Source: Cinnamomum chago
Lineage: Eukaryota; Streptophyta; Magnoliopsida; Laurales; Lauraceae
Length of the DNA: 64,000 nucleotides
Assembly (NCBI GenBank): GCA_038049695.1
Contig: CP142451.1
Location: 34,704,001 to 34,768,000, forward strand
Reading direction: 5' to 3'
The first letter of the stretch is position 1. Every line of letters begins with the position of its first letter. This document shows positions 11,668-24,600 of the stretch, in pieces. The notes beneath the pieces were generated by a model. That model was not told the origin of the DNA. It ran no database searches and worked only from the letters and a program-made list of their open reading frames with translations. Position numbers and translations under genes: made by a program.

Positions 11668-12654
11668 ACCTAAGTGGGACCTACTACATCTAAATCGTCT
11701 ACTCCTCTTGTATTGGCACCACTGCATTTTCCTTAGAATCCTTCGTCGCGTGTTAAAAAACTTATTGAATCTGACAGTTAACTCTGTTGCAATTGGAGTG
11801 AAGGTTGGACTAAAGTTAATATAAGTAGATTGCTAAAGTTAATTATATACGTGGAATAAGCAAGTCGCTTGGATTAGGAAAAGGTGGGCCCACCCACAAT
11901 ATAGGGAGTGCGCGTGCATTCTAATTGCATTGTCACTATCCGTCTAAACTTTAAATAAATGATAAACTAGATTATTCAAAATGTGATTATTAAGTGCATT
12001 TGACAAAAAGCTATAATGACACTAGATCACAGTAGTCAATGAAAATTGATATTATTGAATCTATGGGCGAGATAACTATGGATTCCACCACAGCATACCA
12101 TTTATGTTAGTTTTGACTCATTATCCATATGCATCTCGAAACCTCACAAAGCAGGCAATGAGATGGGTGAGTTTTGGCCACCCTCTGGATGACGTCATCC
12201 ATCTTAAATGTGCAAACCCCCATATGTATCTTTACAGGTCGTGTCGTGTGCTTAGTTTTCTTGCATCTCATTGGCTGTCTGCGTAAAGGCTTTTACAAGC
12301 CACCAAGTGGGGCCCACTTGGGACCTCACAATTTATGGAATTGGAGGAGGATCGGAAGATTCAAATGGGGCCAATCTAGATATCAAATTTGAAATCAACC
12401 TAATACCTCGAGCTCATTCATTTGTGCTCTACAAGTTTAACGACTTTATATAAAATAATAAAATTGACCATTGATCCAACAATTTACTCCATTCGGATAT
12501 ATCAAAACCTAGTGGGACCCGTGTAAATAGGAGGGCTGAGTTTGGATGGTTCGCTCAAATGGAACAGTAAGTGGCCCCACGGAGTGGGTTGTACCGTAAG
12601 ATAGTGAGGGAGACTTTTACAATAGCATTACTATATGGTGAGGGACAAACTTAA

Positions 12655-13275
12655 TAGTGCCCATCTAGGGCCCCACTAATCATGGGACTTGAGAAGGATG
12701 AAAAATTTCATCTGGGATGGGCCCATAAATCAAGTTTGAGGTTAATCACAAGTCTTTAACCCATTCATTCATGGTCCACAAATCTAACGACTTATATTAA
12801 ATAAAAAATTGACCCTCGATGCAACAATCAAATCCATTTGGATTAGTGAAAACTCGATTAATCCATAGTAATTCAAGGGAGTGTTGATGGTTTGGATGAA
12901 TAATAAAGTTGGCTCCATTATGTTGTCCCTCACCAGTATATGGTGAAGGATAGATATGCCCATGTTATGGTGAGGGACAACATAGTAGGGTTGACTTTAT
13001 AACACATCCCAACCATCCACACACATGGAACCCCCTTTAGTACACTAGACCCATTGAATTTTTACCTATCTAAATGGATTGGACCGTTGGATCGAGGGTC
13101 AAATCTTTTTCTTTAATATAAAGTCATTAAATTTGTGGGTCACGGATGAAGGGGTTAGAGGCATGAGATTGACCCTAAATTTGGTATATTGTCTCATCCA
13201 AGATGTCTCTTTCCATCCCTCACAAGTCCCATGATTAGTGGGTCCCTAGGTGGGCCCCATTAAGTTTGTTTCTCA
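12655..13275. repeat. large imperfect inverted repeat (foldback), arms ~250 bp
   Basis: The left arm (12655-12900) has the order gccccactaatcatggga, ccattcattcatgg, aatccatttggatt. The right arm (13065-13275) has the reverse complement of the same order. The centre near 12950 contains tgtccctcacc and ggtgagggaca words facing each other. A further forward copy of the arm lies at 12305-12560, and a further reverse copy at 13565-13870. The structure is typical of foldback elements or nested MITEs. Confidence 0.7.
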
Positions 13276-13333
13276 CCATATGGTGAGGGAAGGATGCATA
13301 GGAATATCCCCGGTATATAATATTTATGGGGAG

Positions 13334-13506
13334 GTTTCAAGTGCATCCATCCCTCACCATAGGGTGAGGGACACTTCTATAATTGAGCATTTTCAAGTAC
13401 AAAAGTTACTTTTCAAGTACATAGGGTGAGGTACACTTCCTTATCTTCATGTGCAAAAATGAGAAGTGTCTCTCACCCTATGATGAGGGATAGATGCACT
13501 TGAAAC
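13334..13506. mobile_element. small foldback MITE, 173 bp
   Basis: The end GTTTCAAGTGCATCCATCCC at 13334 is matched on the opposite strand by GTTTCAAGTGCATCTATCCC from 13506. The arms stay alignable for about 45 bp through the ATAGGGTGAG word. A middle copy of the gggtgagg word lies in the loop. No clear target duplication is resolved. It lies in the extra section of unit A. Confidence 0.6.
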
Positions 13507-13922
13507 TTTCACTATATATATGGGTAATATTCAGGTGAGAGATTCCCTCACCATGTTGTATTTATAGTGGACCCAACTTTATGAGACATTTGAACCATCT
13601 ACACAAATGGGACATCCTTAAGTACACTATATCTATCAAGTTTTCACTTATCCAAATGGATTGGACCATTGGATCGAATGTCAAAATCTTTTCTTTAATA
13701 TATAGTTGTTAAGTTTATGGGCCACGGATGATGGGGTTAGAGGCATGAGATTGACTCCAAACTTGATATATGGGCACATCCAAAATGTCTCTTTCTATCC
13801 ACCCCCCCCACCAAAAAAAAGTCCCATGATTAGTAGAGCCCTAAGTGGGCCCCATTAAGTTTGTCTCTCACCACATGGTGAGGAAATGATTCGCATAAAT
13901 GTCTCCCACGCATGCGCGTGCC

Positions 13923-13924
<2 letters not shown>

Positions 13925-13972
<48 letters not shown>
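13925..13972. repeat. compound microsatellite (CA)n(TA)n
   Basis: An uninterrupted cacaca run passes into a tatata run of about 30 bp. A TA run also ends unit B near 52605-52625, so the array is ancestral to the duplication. Confidence 0.9.
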
Positions 13973-13974
<2 letters not shown>

Positions 13975-14007
13975 CGGCATTGTTGAGGTGAGAATTGTTC
14001 TCACGGA

Positions 14008-15218
14008 GTCAAGTGGGACCCAATACATCTTAATCGTCTACTCCTCCTTGTATTGGCACCAGTACTGCATTTTCGTTGGAATCAGTATAAGATGCTAGGG
14101 TTGGATTGATCTCTTGATTTACAAGTGATTAACTCCATTTGCTTTTCTTCCTGTATTTCAAAATTAATTACCTATTTCACGTGTTAAAAAAATTATTGAA
14201 TCAGACAGTTAACTCCGTTGCAATCGGCGTAAAGGTTAGACTGAAGTTAAAACAAGTGGAGAACTGCTAAAGTTAATACAAGTGGAGTACTTGAGTGGCT
14301 TGGATTAGGCAAATGTGGGCCCACCAATAATTTAGGGAATACGCGTGAGTTCTAATTATCATTATCCATCTAAAATTTCAATAAATGATAAACTAAATTA
14401 TTCAAAATATGATTATTAAGTGCATTGCATTTGACAAAATGCTATAATCACACTGGATCACAAAAGTCAATGAAAATTGATATTATTGAATCTATGAGTG
14501 AGATAACTACGGATTCCACCATAGCATACCATTTATGTTAGTTTTGACTCATTATCCATGTGCATCTCGAAACCTCACAAACCAGGCAATGAGATTGATG
14601 AGTTGTGGCCACCCTCTAGATAACGTCATGATCATATCTAAAAGGGAAATTTCAAACAAGACCTTAAATTTTTATCTTCTTTAAAAAATGGACATAACCT
14701 TTAAAAGTTTTCAAATTAGTCCCTAGGCTTTTCAGTAAATTTTCAATTAAGGAAATCCGGCCATTTAAAGGTATTTTCTAGCAACTCTTTCCCTCAATAT
14801 TTTGAAAATAACCAAATTACCCTTCATGTAAAGCCATGACATGGTTTTGGTAGCCACTAAATGCAACCGATCACTGTGACTACACTAGTAAATGATATGA
14901 AGAGAATATAGAGGAAGTGAAAGAGAGTTTTATTTCAATGAAGGATAATCTTTGTATTTATTAAAAAAGGGAAAAAAAGTTGCTGGAAAATACCTTTATA
15001 TGGATGGGTGTCTTTAATTGAAAACTTATTGGAAAACATAGGGACTAATTTGAAATTTTTTAAAACTTGCGTCCTTTTTTTGAAATAAGTCAAAAACTTA
15101 AGGCCTTGTTTGAAATTCTCCCTACTTAAAATGTGCAGACGTCCATACGTGTCTTCATTGGCTGTGTGCTTATTTCTTTTGCATCTCATTAGCTCTATGC
15201 ATAAAGGCTTGTGCAAGC
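14008..15218 (+). repeat. tandem duplicated segment, unit B, left part
   Basis: This is the second copy of the segment described as unit A. It is interrupted by a 479-bp MITE at 14644-15122. It is then split at 15218 by the 36.7-kb LTR/CACTA/Copia nest and resumes at 51930. In unit A the corresponding point, near 12300, reads straight through from caagcca to the ccacc...gtggggccc block, which confirms the join. Confidence 0.75.
14644..15122. mobile_element. Mutator-like MITE, 479 bp
   Basis: The left end GGGAAATTTCAAACAAGACC is mirrored on the opposite strand from 15122 by GGGAGAATTTCAAACAAGGC. The arms remain similar for over 100 bp (shared words CAAATTAGTCCCTA and TTTTCAATTAA). The flanking 9-mers TATCTAAAA (14635-14643) and TACTTAAAA (15123-15131) are an imperfect 9-bp duplication. 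Unit A lacks this insertion, which gives an independent empty-site comparison. Confidence 0.75.
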
Positions 15219-16275
15219 TAATCTGAATTAAATCGATACAATAAAATAATTGTAAGTGCAAAGTTGTATGCATGAGACAGTGGAAAATACAGGTTGATGG
15301 AAAATACAGGTTGATCCCACAGGGAGCACCACTAAGTTAAAAGTAAAAATCGAAACCTTTTTTAAACCAAAGATTAATAAAAAAAATAAGATCCAAGGAA
15401 AACTAGAAAAAGTAAAAATACACGAACTAATTAAAAGTACATAAAATTCAATATAAAAAAATAGATCAGAGCATTCAGAATACACTAAGTAAGATAATTA
15501 ATCCATCAATACAATTATTCTATTCTTTGTCTAAAAATAAGATTAGATAAAATCAATATTTCTGATCCGGAGAATTTGTCTTTCGGAAAAACCAATTTTT
15601 AATAAAAAAAAATAAAATCACCACCTAAGACCTCCTTTACCTAATAAAAGAATGAAAAATCATAAGCATGACTTATCAAATTAAGCATAAGCTATCAAAG
15701 GATCTCAGCCCTAAGCATAATCTATCAAAATAAGCATAAATCACCAAACCGTTTTCATTATAAATCAAAACAAAGGTTGCGTAAGGCATGAAGACAAATC
15801 TATTATTCTAATAGAGCATTCATTTAATAGAGACAAGAAAGAAATAGAAAATTCACATCAATTAAATCAAAGATCTACTTAGCTTCATTTGTGTGCTCCA
15901 ATCCAAAAATGTAGTCAGCCATTGAAAAGAACTTCAGAAGTAATTTCTTTGATAACATCTCCTTTTACAACGGTCCCTCAGAAATATCTTTTCTAAAAAA
16001 TTCTAGTTTCTGGAACAAGGGTCCACATACCTTTAAGAAAATAGAATCAGAAAATAATGGAGGGAAGAGAGGTGGAGAAGAGAGGGAGAGAGAGATGTGA
16101 TGTCCTCTAGTGGGAAAAAAGAGATGCTTTTGAGCCTCCTTTTATAGTTTGCTGCTCCACTTGGTTCATTGTATCTGGACACGTTTTGTAACTTAGGATT
16201 AGGGTTATCTCTAGAGATGAGACGGAGATCTTATCCTTCTTAGCTTGAACGGAAATGGGCACTACAACAAACTGC

Positions 16276-16850
16276 ACTTTTAGCGACGAAATTTTTCGTC
16301 GCCAACAGTCACTAAAATGTCGGTAAAAACTTTACTGACGAAAATATTTTCGTCGGCTAGACGTAGGTAAAAAGTCGTGGACAAAACCTTTTCCCGACGA
16401 AACATTTTTCCGACGGCAAAAATTGGATTTTTACCAACGATTATTTGACTTTTACCGACGTTTTAAAAATGTCGAAAAACTATTTTACATTTCTAAAAAT
16501 TTAATAAAAAAAAAACAAATAAAAAAATAAAAAAACTTTTGCCGATGTTTATTTTCGTCGGCAAAAGAAAACGAAAAAACAAAGTAAAAATAAACACACT
16601 TTTAACGATATTTTTTTTCGTTGGCAAAAGAAAATAAAAATAAATAAAAAATAAAACACTTTTATCGACGTTTTTTTTTCGTAGGCAAAAGAAAAGGAAA
16701 AATAAAGAAAAAATAAAAACACTTATACCAACGTTTTTTTTTTCATCGGCAAAATATAAGGAAAAATAAAGAAAAAATAAAAACGCTTTTACCGACGAAA
16801 ATAAACATCGGTAAAAGTCTTTTATTTTTTTCAAAATAAAATTTTTTTCA
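16276..16850. repeat. CACTA left subterminal repeat array
   Basis: Many copies of TTTTACCGACG, GTCGGTAAAA and TTTAGCGACG occur in both orientations, spaced by A/T-rich runs. In En/Spm elements such subterminal motifs bind the TNPA protein and are needed for excision. Here the assignment is by position and repetition. Confidence 0.8.
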
Positions 16851-17249
16851 ATATAATTTTCCTTTAAACCTGTTTATACACCTGCATCAAAAAATAAAAC
16901 TGTTCAATATAGAAAATGCATGCAAACAAAGTTGCTAAATAAACAAGCAACCATCTTCATTTTTCATCAAATCATTCATCTCATTAAACAAATATTACAA
17001 TCAATCTCCATTTTTAATCAAATCATTCATCTCATTAAACAAATATTACAATCAATAATGAGACAGTCCCCTATAAATGTCCAATAAACATATACAAATA
17101 AACTAAAAGGAATAAAACACATTTAGCTAGTCTGCAATCAACCCCAAAGCGTCCATCAATCTGCAATGACAAAAACAACATTAGAATCTTTTCAATGAAT
17201 TAGATTATAAATGAAAGATAAACATGTATAAATATATATAAATATTTTC

Positions 17250-18640
17250 CTAAGTTTTCCTGCAGCTTGTTTTCCAGCCTAAGTGTTGAGAGTCGGGCCG
17301 TTTTTGTATCTAATTCATTAACCAGAAGTCAGATTCACTAACCGTCAATTCCTAAAAGTTACTTTGGCCTTGAACAAGGTACCCGTGCTGGTTTCTGGGC
17401 AGTCCGATGGCCATTTCCTGTTTTACACCTCCAACGGCCTATTTTCAAGACAAAGTTTTAAGAATCCAATGTTTTTAGGTCTAATTCGTTAACCGGGAGT
17501 CCGATTTACGAGCCATCAGTTCATACAAGTTAATTTCGACTCAAACGAGGTGCTCGTGCCGGTTTCCGATTGCTTCTAGAGCCCGGTTCCCGTTCCGGAC
17601 CCCCAGCAGGCCGTTTTCGAGCCTAAGGGTCGAAAAATTCGATGTTTTTGCCTCTAAATCTCTAACCGGGAGTTCTATCTGCAAACCGTCAGTTCCTACA
17701 ACTCACTCCACCGTCGAGCGAGGTGCTCATGTTGATTTTCAATTTTTACGGGGGCCGGTTCCCGTTCCTAACCCCCGGCAGGCCATTTTCGAGCCCAAGT
17801 GTTGGAAAATCTCATGTTTTCGCTTCTAAATCTCTAACCGGGAGTCCTATCCGTGTACCGTCAGTTCCTACATGTCACTCTACCCTTGAGCGAGGTGCTC
17901 GTACCAGTTTTTGATTTTTCCAGGGGCCGGTTCCCGTTCCAGACCCTCAACGGGCCGTTTTCGAGCCTAAGTGTTGGAAAATCTAATATTTTTTCTTCTC
18001 TAACCGGGAGTCCTATCTGCAAACCATTAGTTCCTACAAGTCACTCTACCCTCCAGCGAGGTGTTCGTACCAGTTTTCGATTTTTCTAGGGGCCGGTTTC
18101 CGTTCCAGACCCTTGGCGGGTCGTTTTCAAGCTCAAATGTTGGAAAATAGGATGTTTTCGCTTCTAATTCTCTAACCGGGAGTCCCATCTGCGAACCGTC
18201 AGTTCCTGCAAGTCACTCTACCCCGAGTGAGGTGCTCGTGCCGGTTTCCAATTTTTCCGGTGGCCGGTTCCCGTTCCGGACCCCCGGCGGGCCGTTTTCG
18301 AGTTGAAGTGTTGGAAAATCTGATGTTTTCGCTTCTAATTCTCTAACCGGGAGTCCTATTTGCGAACCGTCTGTTCCTACACGTCACTCTACCCTCCATT
18401 GAGGTACTCATGCCGGTTTCCGATTTCTACGAGGACCAATTCTCGTTCCGGACCCCCGGCCGGCCGTTTTCGAGGCTAAGTGTTAGAAAATCCCATGTTT
18501 TCGCTTCTAAATCTCTAATTGGGAGTCTTAATTGCGAACCATCAGTTCCTACAAGTCACTCTACGCTCCAACGAGGTGCTCATGCTAGTTTCCAATTTTT
18601 TCGGGGGTCGGTTCCCGTTTTGAACCTACGGCATTTCTCA
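17250..18640 (+). repeat. 172-bp tandem repeat array, about eight units
   Basis: The anchor aaccgggagt (or close variants) recurs at 17319, 17491, 17664, 17836, 18002, 18174, 18346 and 18517, giving spacings of 166-173 bp. Each unit also has tgttggaaaatc, ccgttttcgagc, ggccggttcccgttcc and gtcagttccta blocks. The array is clearly GC-richer than the AT-rich DNA around it. Outer units are more diverged than inner ones. Small plus-strand frames inside it are by-products of the repeat. It lies between the left subterminal array and the transposase. Confidence 0.9.
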
Positions 18641-18965
18641 CGGTCTATAGTGTGGTATCGACGCAATTGCAATCACACCCCTGGTAAAGATTCACTAAGG
18701 ATCTAGGGCTATTTGCTAATGACCACATCTCATCAGAAGCTTCTGGTGATCCTAGAGTTCGCAATTGATTCATCTACATAAGCAGATTAAGACAAATGTA
18801 TTAGACTAATGTTATTTGAAGTGTAATCCAATAATATCTAGCAATTAAAATGATAATATTTTATATGTCTTACACGTTGTTTGAACCATCCTGCAAATTC
18901 TTTTCATTGTATCTGCCTGACATCTCCACCTCTTTGATCTTGCACTAAATCCTTGTGTTCCCTAC

Positions 18966-21646
18966 TCAAGATAACTTATAATGAATAAGTAAGAGTGGAG
19001 ACTGAATAAAGGAATTAACAAGCAATGTATAGATATGGCTAGATTGAAGCACATACTGTAAATACAGCTCCACCTCGGGGCAATTATTCAGCACAAACCA
19101 ATGAGCCATGTCATGCTTCCTTTGAGAAGGATCATGTGCCCTTGGCATCAGTCCGATGGGACGGACAATTTATGTGAAGACCGACATCCCTGGGCCACGT
19201 TTGCCACCATCATCATAACATTGTACTCGATCAGTCTGCTTTAAATATATTGAGCAAAAAGTGAGGCACTCTTTGACAATGTAAGTCTCGGCGATAGAAC
19301 CTTCAGGCCGAGCTCGGTTGCGAACGTACCCTTTTAGGGTCTTTAGAAACCTTTAAACAACCAATGATAACAATTACGATTTTCAATGCAAGGCAATTGC
19401 ACTAATACATAAATAATTAATCAATGGTCAACAACTATTACCTTTCTATCCGGTACATCCACCAATATTGCATCGGTCCACCAAGTATGGCCTCGCGTGG
19501 TAAGTGAACCGATAGATGGGCCATCACATCAAAGAAAGCAGGAGGAAAAATCCTCTCTAGCTTGCGTAATATTAAAACTATCTGCTCCTCCAATATTTTT
19601 TTCAAATCATCGTGTCTTTGTGTTTTCGAGCAGAGGTCTTGAAAAAAGCTGCCTAACTCAAATAACGTTGTACAGATATCCTTATTCAGAAAGTCGCGCA
19701 TGCCAATAGGAAGGATGCGTTGGATAAGGATGTGGCAATCATGGCACTTTAAACCAGCTAATTTATCATTTTTCGAGGTTACACACATCGAGAGGTTCAC
19801 CACATAGCCGTCTGGGTATTTGATCGACTTCAGGAATTCATAAAACCCATCTCTATGTTTTGGTTCCAGAGTGTAAGAGGCATGCAACTTCAAGCTGGAT
19901 CCATCGCCCCTCTCCACTAGATGCAACTCTGGCCTGATGCCCATATTTTTCAAATCCTTACGTGCTTTCTCGGTGTCCTTGTTTTTGCCCTTTATGCTCA
20001 AAATTTTTCCAACCAAAGATACACATATGTTCTTCTCAATGTGCATAGGATCAAGGTTGTGTCGGAGTTTTTTGCACTTTCAGTAGGGCCATTCAAATAG
20101 GATGCTTTTCTTTGTCCAATTCAGTTCTCTAGAGTCACGCGATCTTTTGTTATTCTTGCCAAACTTGAACGGCGCTAGTTCTTCTAGCTGGTCTAGTACC
20201 TTTTGCCCTGGTAAATCCAAAGAATTCTTTTCACGCTCAGGCTGACCGTTGAAGGCCTTGCTTCTACGCCATTGGTGGTTCAGTTCCAAGTATTTTCGAT
20301 GGCCAATGTACCCAATCTTATCTTTCAACTTCACCCCTAACGAGCCGTCATTACACAAGGGGTAAGCGTTATAACCTTTAGTGCTCCACCCAGGCAAGTT
20401 ACTATACGTTTATCGTCCACATCACAGCCGCATGCTTTTGAAAGGTCTATTTAGTGGAAGCATCATAAGTCGATACACCATGATCCCACAACTCCTTCAA
20501 CTCATCAACTAAGGGCCTCAGATATACATCGATATCGTTTACCAGTGAGTTTGGTCATGGAATAAGTAATGACATCATCAAGAATGACTCCTTCATGCAC
20601 ATCCATGGTGGAAAATTATAGGGCATGAGTATGACAGGCTACATGCTATAAGAGGTGCTCATGTTACCGAAAGGATTGAATCCATCGGTGGCTAACCCCA
20701 GCCTCACATTACGTGTCTCTTGGGCAAACTTTTGATATTTCTTATCAAATTCTTTCCATTCCACTGAATCAGCCGGATGCCGCGCTATCCCATCGTCAAC
20801 GTGCTTATCACTGTGCCATCTCATCTCTGTGGCTGTCTTCCTTGACATATACAATCTGCGTAACCTCGGTGTCAATGGGAAGTAACAGAGCACCTTATGA
20901 GGGACCTTCTTTCGCTTGCCATCATTGACCTTGTACCTAGGCTCTTCACATTCTGGACATTTACCCAATTGAGCATTGTCCTTCCAATACAACACACAAT
21001 TGTGTTTGCAGGCATCTATGTTCTTGTATCCCATGCTCAAGTCGCGTAATAATTTCTTCGCCTCGTAAACTAAGGCCGACACCACATGACCTTCGGGTAA
21101 GAAGTCCCTAAAAATCTACAGAACCTTGTCGAACGACATGCTGCTAAACCCACTTTCTACCTTCACATGCAATATCTTGATGACAAACGATAACAGAGTA
21201 TCTGAGCTTTTGCATCCTGGGTACAGGCCACGTTGAGAAGTCTTCAACAAACTTTCAAAATCCTGCACATCATCCCTCTCTTGAGTATCTTCATCCAAGT
21301 AAGTTCCCCAACAATGGTCCTCTATTAACTCATCGTATTCATCTTGATTCTCTTCTGATTCATCATCGCTCTCATCCGAATCATCGGGTTGAACTATAGG
21401 TTCCCCGTGATATATCCATCGTAGGTATGAGACCATCATTCCATGAATGTGCTAATGATTTCTCACAGTTACATAGTCATGCTTCCGATGGTTACAGCAA
21501 TCATTACACGGGCAGTTAATCAACACTGCCCTGGGGGAATTCGCCTTTGTAAAATCAATAAATGAGTTCACCCCAGGTATGTACTCAGCAGTAAATCGGT
21601 TCTGATAATGTAATATCCAACTCCTGTCCATATCTAACCTAGTCAC
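18966..21646 (-). pseudogene. TNP2-type CACTA transposase, broken
   Basis: The order on the minus strand is as follows. The N-terminal transposase-associated domain is at 21646-21452 (MDRSWILHYQNRFTAEYIPG, FTKANSPRAVLINCPCNDC). An acidic linker and CKSSDTLLSFVIKILHVK lie at 21439-21116. The Tnp2 core is at 21085-20398 (YKNIDACKHNCVLYWKDN, CPECEEPRYK, HKVLCYFPLTPRLRRLYMS, LGLATDGFNPFG). PGWSTKGYNAYPLCNDGS and IGHRKYLELNHQWRRSKAF lie at 20397-20080. RHNLDPMHIEKNICVSL runs into the DUF4218 region SVHLPREAILGGPMQYWWMY at 20046-19441. A probable GT/AG intron spans about 19441-19351, and the C-terminal part YVRNRARPEGSIAETYIVKE and HDMAHWFVLNNCPEVELYLQ follows. Frames are interrupted by several stops and shifts, the worst between 20638 and 20398. 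It would cut and paste DNA at CACTA ends if intact. Confidence 0.85.
19351..19441 (-). other. probable intron in the CACTA transposase
   Basis: On the minus strand the exon ending in YRIE plus two bases meets gtaatag at 19441. After about 91 bases, ttgtttaaag precedes the exon reading FLKTLKGYVRN. Splicing restores an arginine codon at the junction and keeps the DUF4218 frame. Confidence 0.65.
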
Positions 21647-21649
21647 AAG

Positions 21650-24600
21650 TAAGTAGAAATTAGAAACAATGGGTTAGTCCTTGTATTCTTATTATTCATG
21701 CTACTATTCATGCATTTCTTACCTAATCTAATCAAAATGAACCAGCAGTAGAAAATGCATGTTTGGAGACCCAATGTTGAACATTGGTTAAGGATCTATG
21801 CATGAATGTCATAGCAATGTGTGCATGTGTGTAACATTAAGCAAACACACGCTTATTTACTCCCACTTATGTGTCACATGCCTAAATGAAATGTGATAAT
21901 GGTGTATAAATGAGTTTGTTTATCAAAATGTAAGATGAAGCTTCCCTGTATACCTCATTATTATAACATGAGCCATCTAGAGTTCCCTCAATATAACTTA
22001 CAACTTAAGGCTGCACAGCCCTGGGGCAGCAAAACTTAAAATGAAAGCTAATGAAGGTGCTAAACTAAGTCAATGAGAGAACGCAGGCATGCTTCAGTTA
22101 CTTGGTTATTTCTTCATATTATTATTACACTAGTGTAGCCCTGCACGTGCTATTGTTCAAACCAATATATGAAGCCATTAAAAATAGCATAGTGAACTAA
22201 GCCAATCCAAAATAGTATGTGAATAAGAAAAATAAAATCGCTTGGGGGTGGAACTATGAATACCAAGAAATTTAAAAGAAAAACTTATGAGTTGCAGAAA
22301 AAAAGGAATTCAGTTGTATAAGAGAAACCTAGAAAAGAAGAACCAACCAACAAACAATTATGCATCTCATTATTTGTGCAATTGATCAACTCAAGCTACC
22401 TCTAAAACTTTTAGTACAAGAATTTTGATGGTAACCAGCAATTTCAATCATTGGAAAATTACTAACCACATTTCTAGGATAAAACTCACATCATATATAA
22501 ATCAAGCATCTACATGCCACAAAGTAAATCTTAAAAAAAAAAAAATAGAGAGAAGAAAGACATTAGTAGTTCTCAATCACTTGACAAAGCAAGTACTATG
22601 CAGTAAGAGTTGTTAGATAATGCATTCTCCAAGAAAAAAAAAACACACACACACACACTTCAAGTCCCAAGATAAGGGATTCTATAGGACCTTGTTTGAA
22701 CTAATGGCAGAGCCAGAAAAATTATCTTTGAAATGGGCCCATGTTAAAAATAATAATAATAAACTGTAGAGGGGCCTACCTTGTTATAAATGGATAATTT
22801 ATAAAGGAATTTTCAAAAATCATCTTATTGTTTGGTGGGCATGGTTCCCTTTCTGATGTCTCCCTCCTCTTGGGGCCAGTAACTATGACCATCACTTCAC
22901 AACTAATTGAAATATCCACCACTGAGTGAATTTAGCATCAACTATATAAACTTGATGAACAAAACTTGCGTCTTTTTTATTTTCCAACATGGTTTTCTAT
23001 GACAATGTCGAAATAAACTCACTTTGTAAGCTGACATGGTTAACAATTAAGATACCCCAATAACCAACTGCAGCATCTTCGTGTAACCACTCACAAAAAT
23101 GACTGCACTAATCATTATAGACATGTGAGATTTGTGCAGTGGGCATGTTAGGATGGCCCCATTTCTAACTTTTCTCTTTTTTCTTAAATATAATTAAATA
23201 TGGAAGCTGGTTCAGATGAAAAAAAATTAAAAAGATATTGACAAGATCTGTCCTTCACTTTACTTGTGCCTTCTATTGCCAAAAGCAAATCGTTTGGTAT
23301 AGATGCCCAAAAACAATATAATAACATCAACCAGATGTGTCTACCAAAAGAAACAAGCAATGAAATAATGAGGGTTTGTAGTTGTTTCATTTCATTATAT
23401 TTTATTATGAGTAGCAGTAGTATTTTGTTTTTATAAAAAATGAGCTAAAACAGACCAATCTTTTACAGATGTATGGACAGATACAACAAGGTTGGGGACT
23501 TGGCTGATATGGTTCGGACACACTGTTTTAAAACCATTCATGTGAGGCCCCATATCAATGTTACACAATTTACGTCAATAGAGAGAATTTTCAATAGTTT
23601 GCATGTGCGATGGTAAGTCCTACTTGGCCACCTAATATACTCATTGCAGCGACTCACATTACCAGGGGATCAAACCATATAATCTAATAAATTTGCAATC
23701 ATTTTACATGACCCACCTGAAATCTAATCAACCTTTTGCACTCCATGTGCTAGTGTTCACAAATCAAAGAGATATTCCCCATTCGATTAAGCCCCTCAAA
23801 GTTTATAAACATGTTTAAACCTTAAAACTAATGATAATCATAACAAGAAAGAGGTTTCTACAATGAAACAAGCCTACTACAATGAGACATCCCTTCCCGT
23901 GGTGGTGCCACATGGCCATCCTTCATGTGTTGTCTCAGTGTGTATCAAATCTTGTAGATCTCTCTGAAAGCTGATAACCCAAGGGCTGGAATATCAATAA
24001 TGTACTATAAGAGCAGGGAGAGAAAAATCTGCTAGTATTGATCATAAATCAATACTTCAACATATTTACAATCTAAAGTCTGACTATTGAATTGTCCCAG
24101 GGCTGTAGGTGGTTAAAAATATAGGTGTGTACTGTGAGAGTGTGTGAGATAATCTAAAAGGTGCATAGAATGCATAAGAATTGAATACATATTAAGTTAT
24201 AGTCAAATGAGCTCTGCTAATGCGGTTTATTAAATAGTTGAGGGGTGGAGGATATGAGGTGAGGGTGAGATAATCTAAAATTTCAGTTTCTTTGCATAGA
24301 ATGCATAAGAATTGAATACATATTAAGTTATAGTCCCATGAGCTCTGCTCATGCGGTTTATTAAATAGTTGAGGGGTGGAGGATATGAGGTAAGGGGTTA
24401 AGGACATATAGTCACAATGAAGATTCAACCCTCCCTTTTATATCATTTGAATTCCTATGCATTCAAGTAATATATAACTTCCTTTTTATGGGTCTATTTG
24501 GTTGCATAGAATACATAAGAATTAATGGTCAAATAAGCTCCACCAAAGCATTATTAAGAGGTAGAGGATATAAGGTAGCTATTTCAATGACAACTTAACT

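Larger units (their letters stand above)
11668..13982 (+). repeat. tandem duplicated segment, unit A
   Basis: Unit A and unit B (which starts at 14008) align over long stretches. Shared parts include the agtgggacc...tactcctc block, the ttattgaatc...acagttaactc block, the ccatttatgttagttttgac block and the caagccacc...gtggggccc block. Both units end in a TA microsatellite followed by tcggcat. Some 25 bp separate A from B, so they form a direct tandem duplication. The copies differ by substitutions and by later insertions, so the duplication is not recent. Unit A contains an extra inverted section (about 12960-13920) absent from B. No coding is evident. Confidence 0.7.

Noticed and set aside
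16493-16834. 113-codon minus-strand Phe/Leu/Ser-rich frame
   Set aside because: It arises from A-rich spacers between CACTA subterminal motifs. It is repetitive and not protein-like.
17250-18640. Possible CRISPR-like array
   Set aside because: Units are directly adjacent, about 172 bp long, and without unique spacers. This is a plant tandem repeat inside a transposon.
17723-18706. Several plus-strand frames with repeated FSSPSVGKSHVFASKSLTG-like peptides
   Set aside because: They are translations of the 172-bp tandem repeat. The period is not a multiple of three, and the frames restart in every unit.
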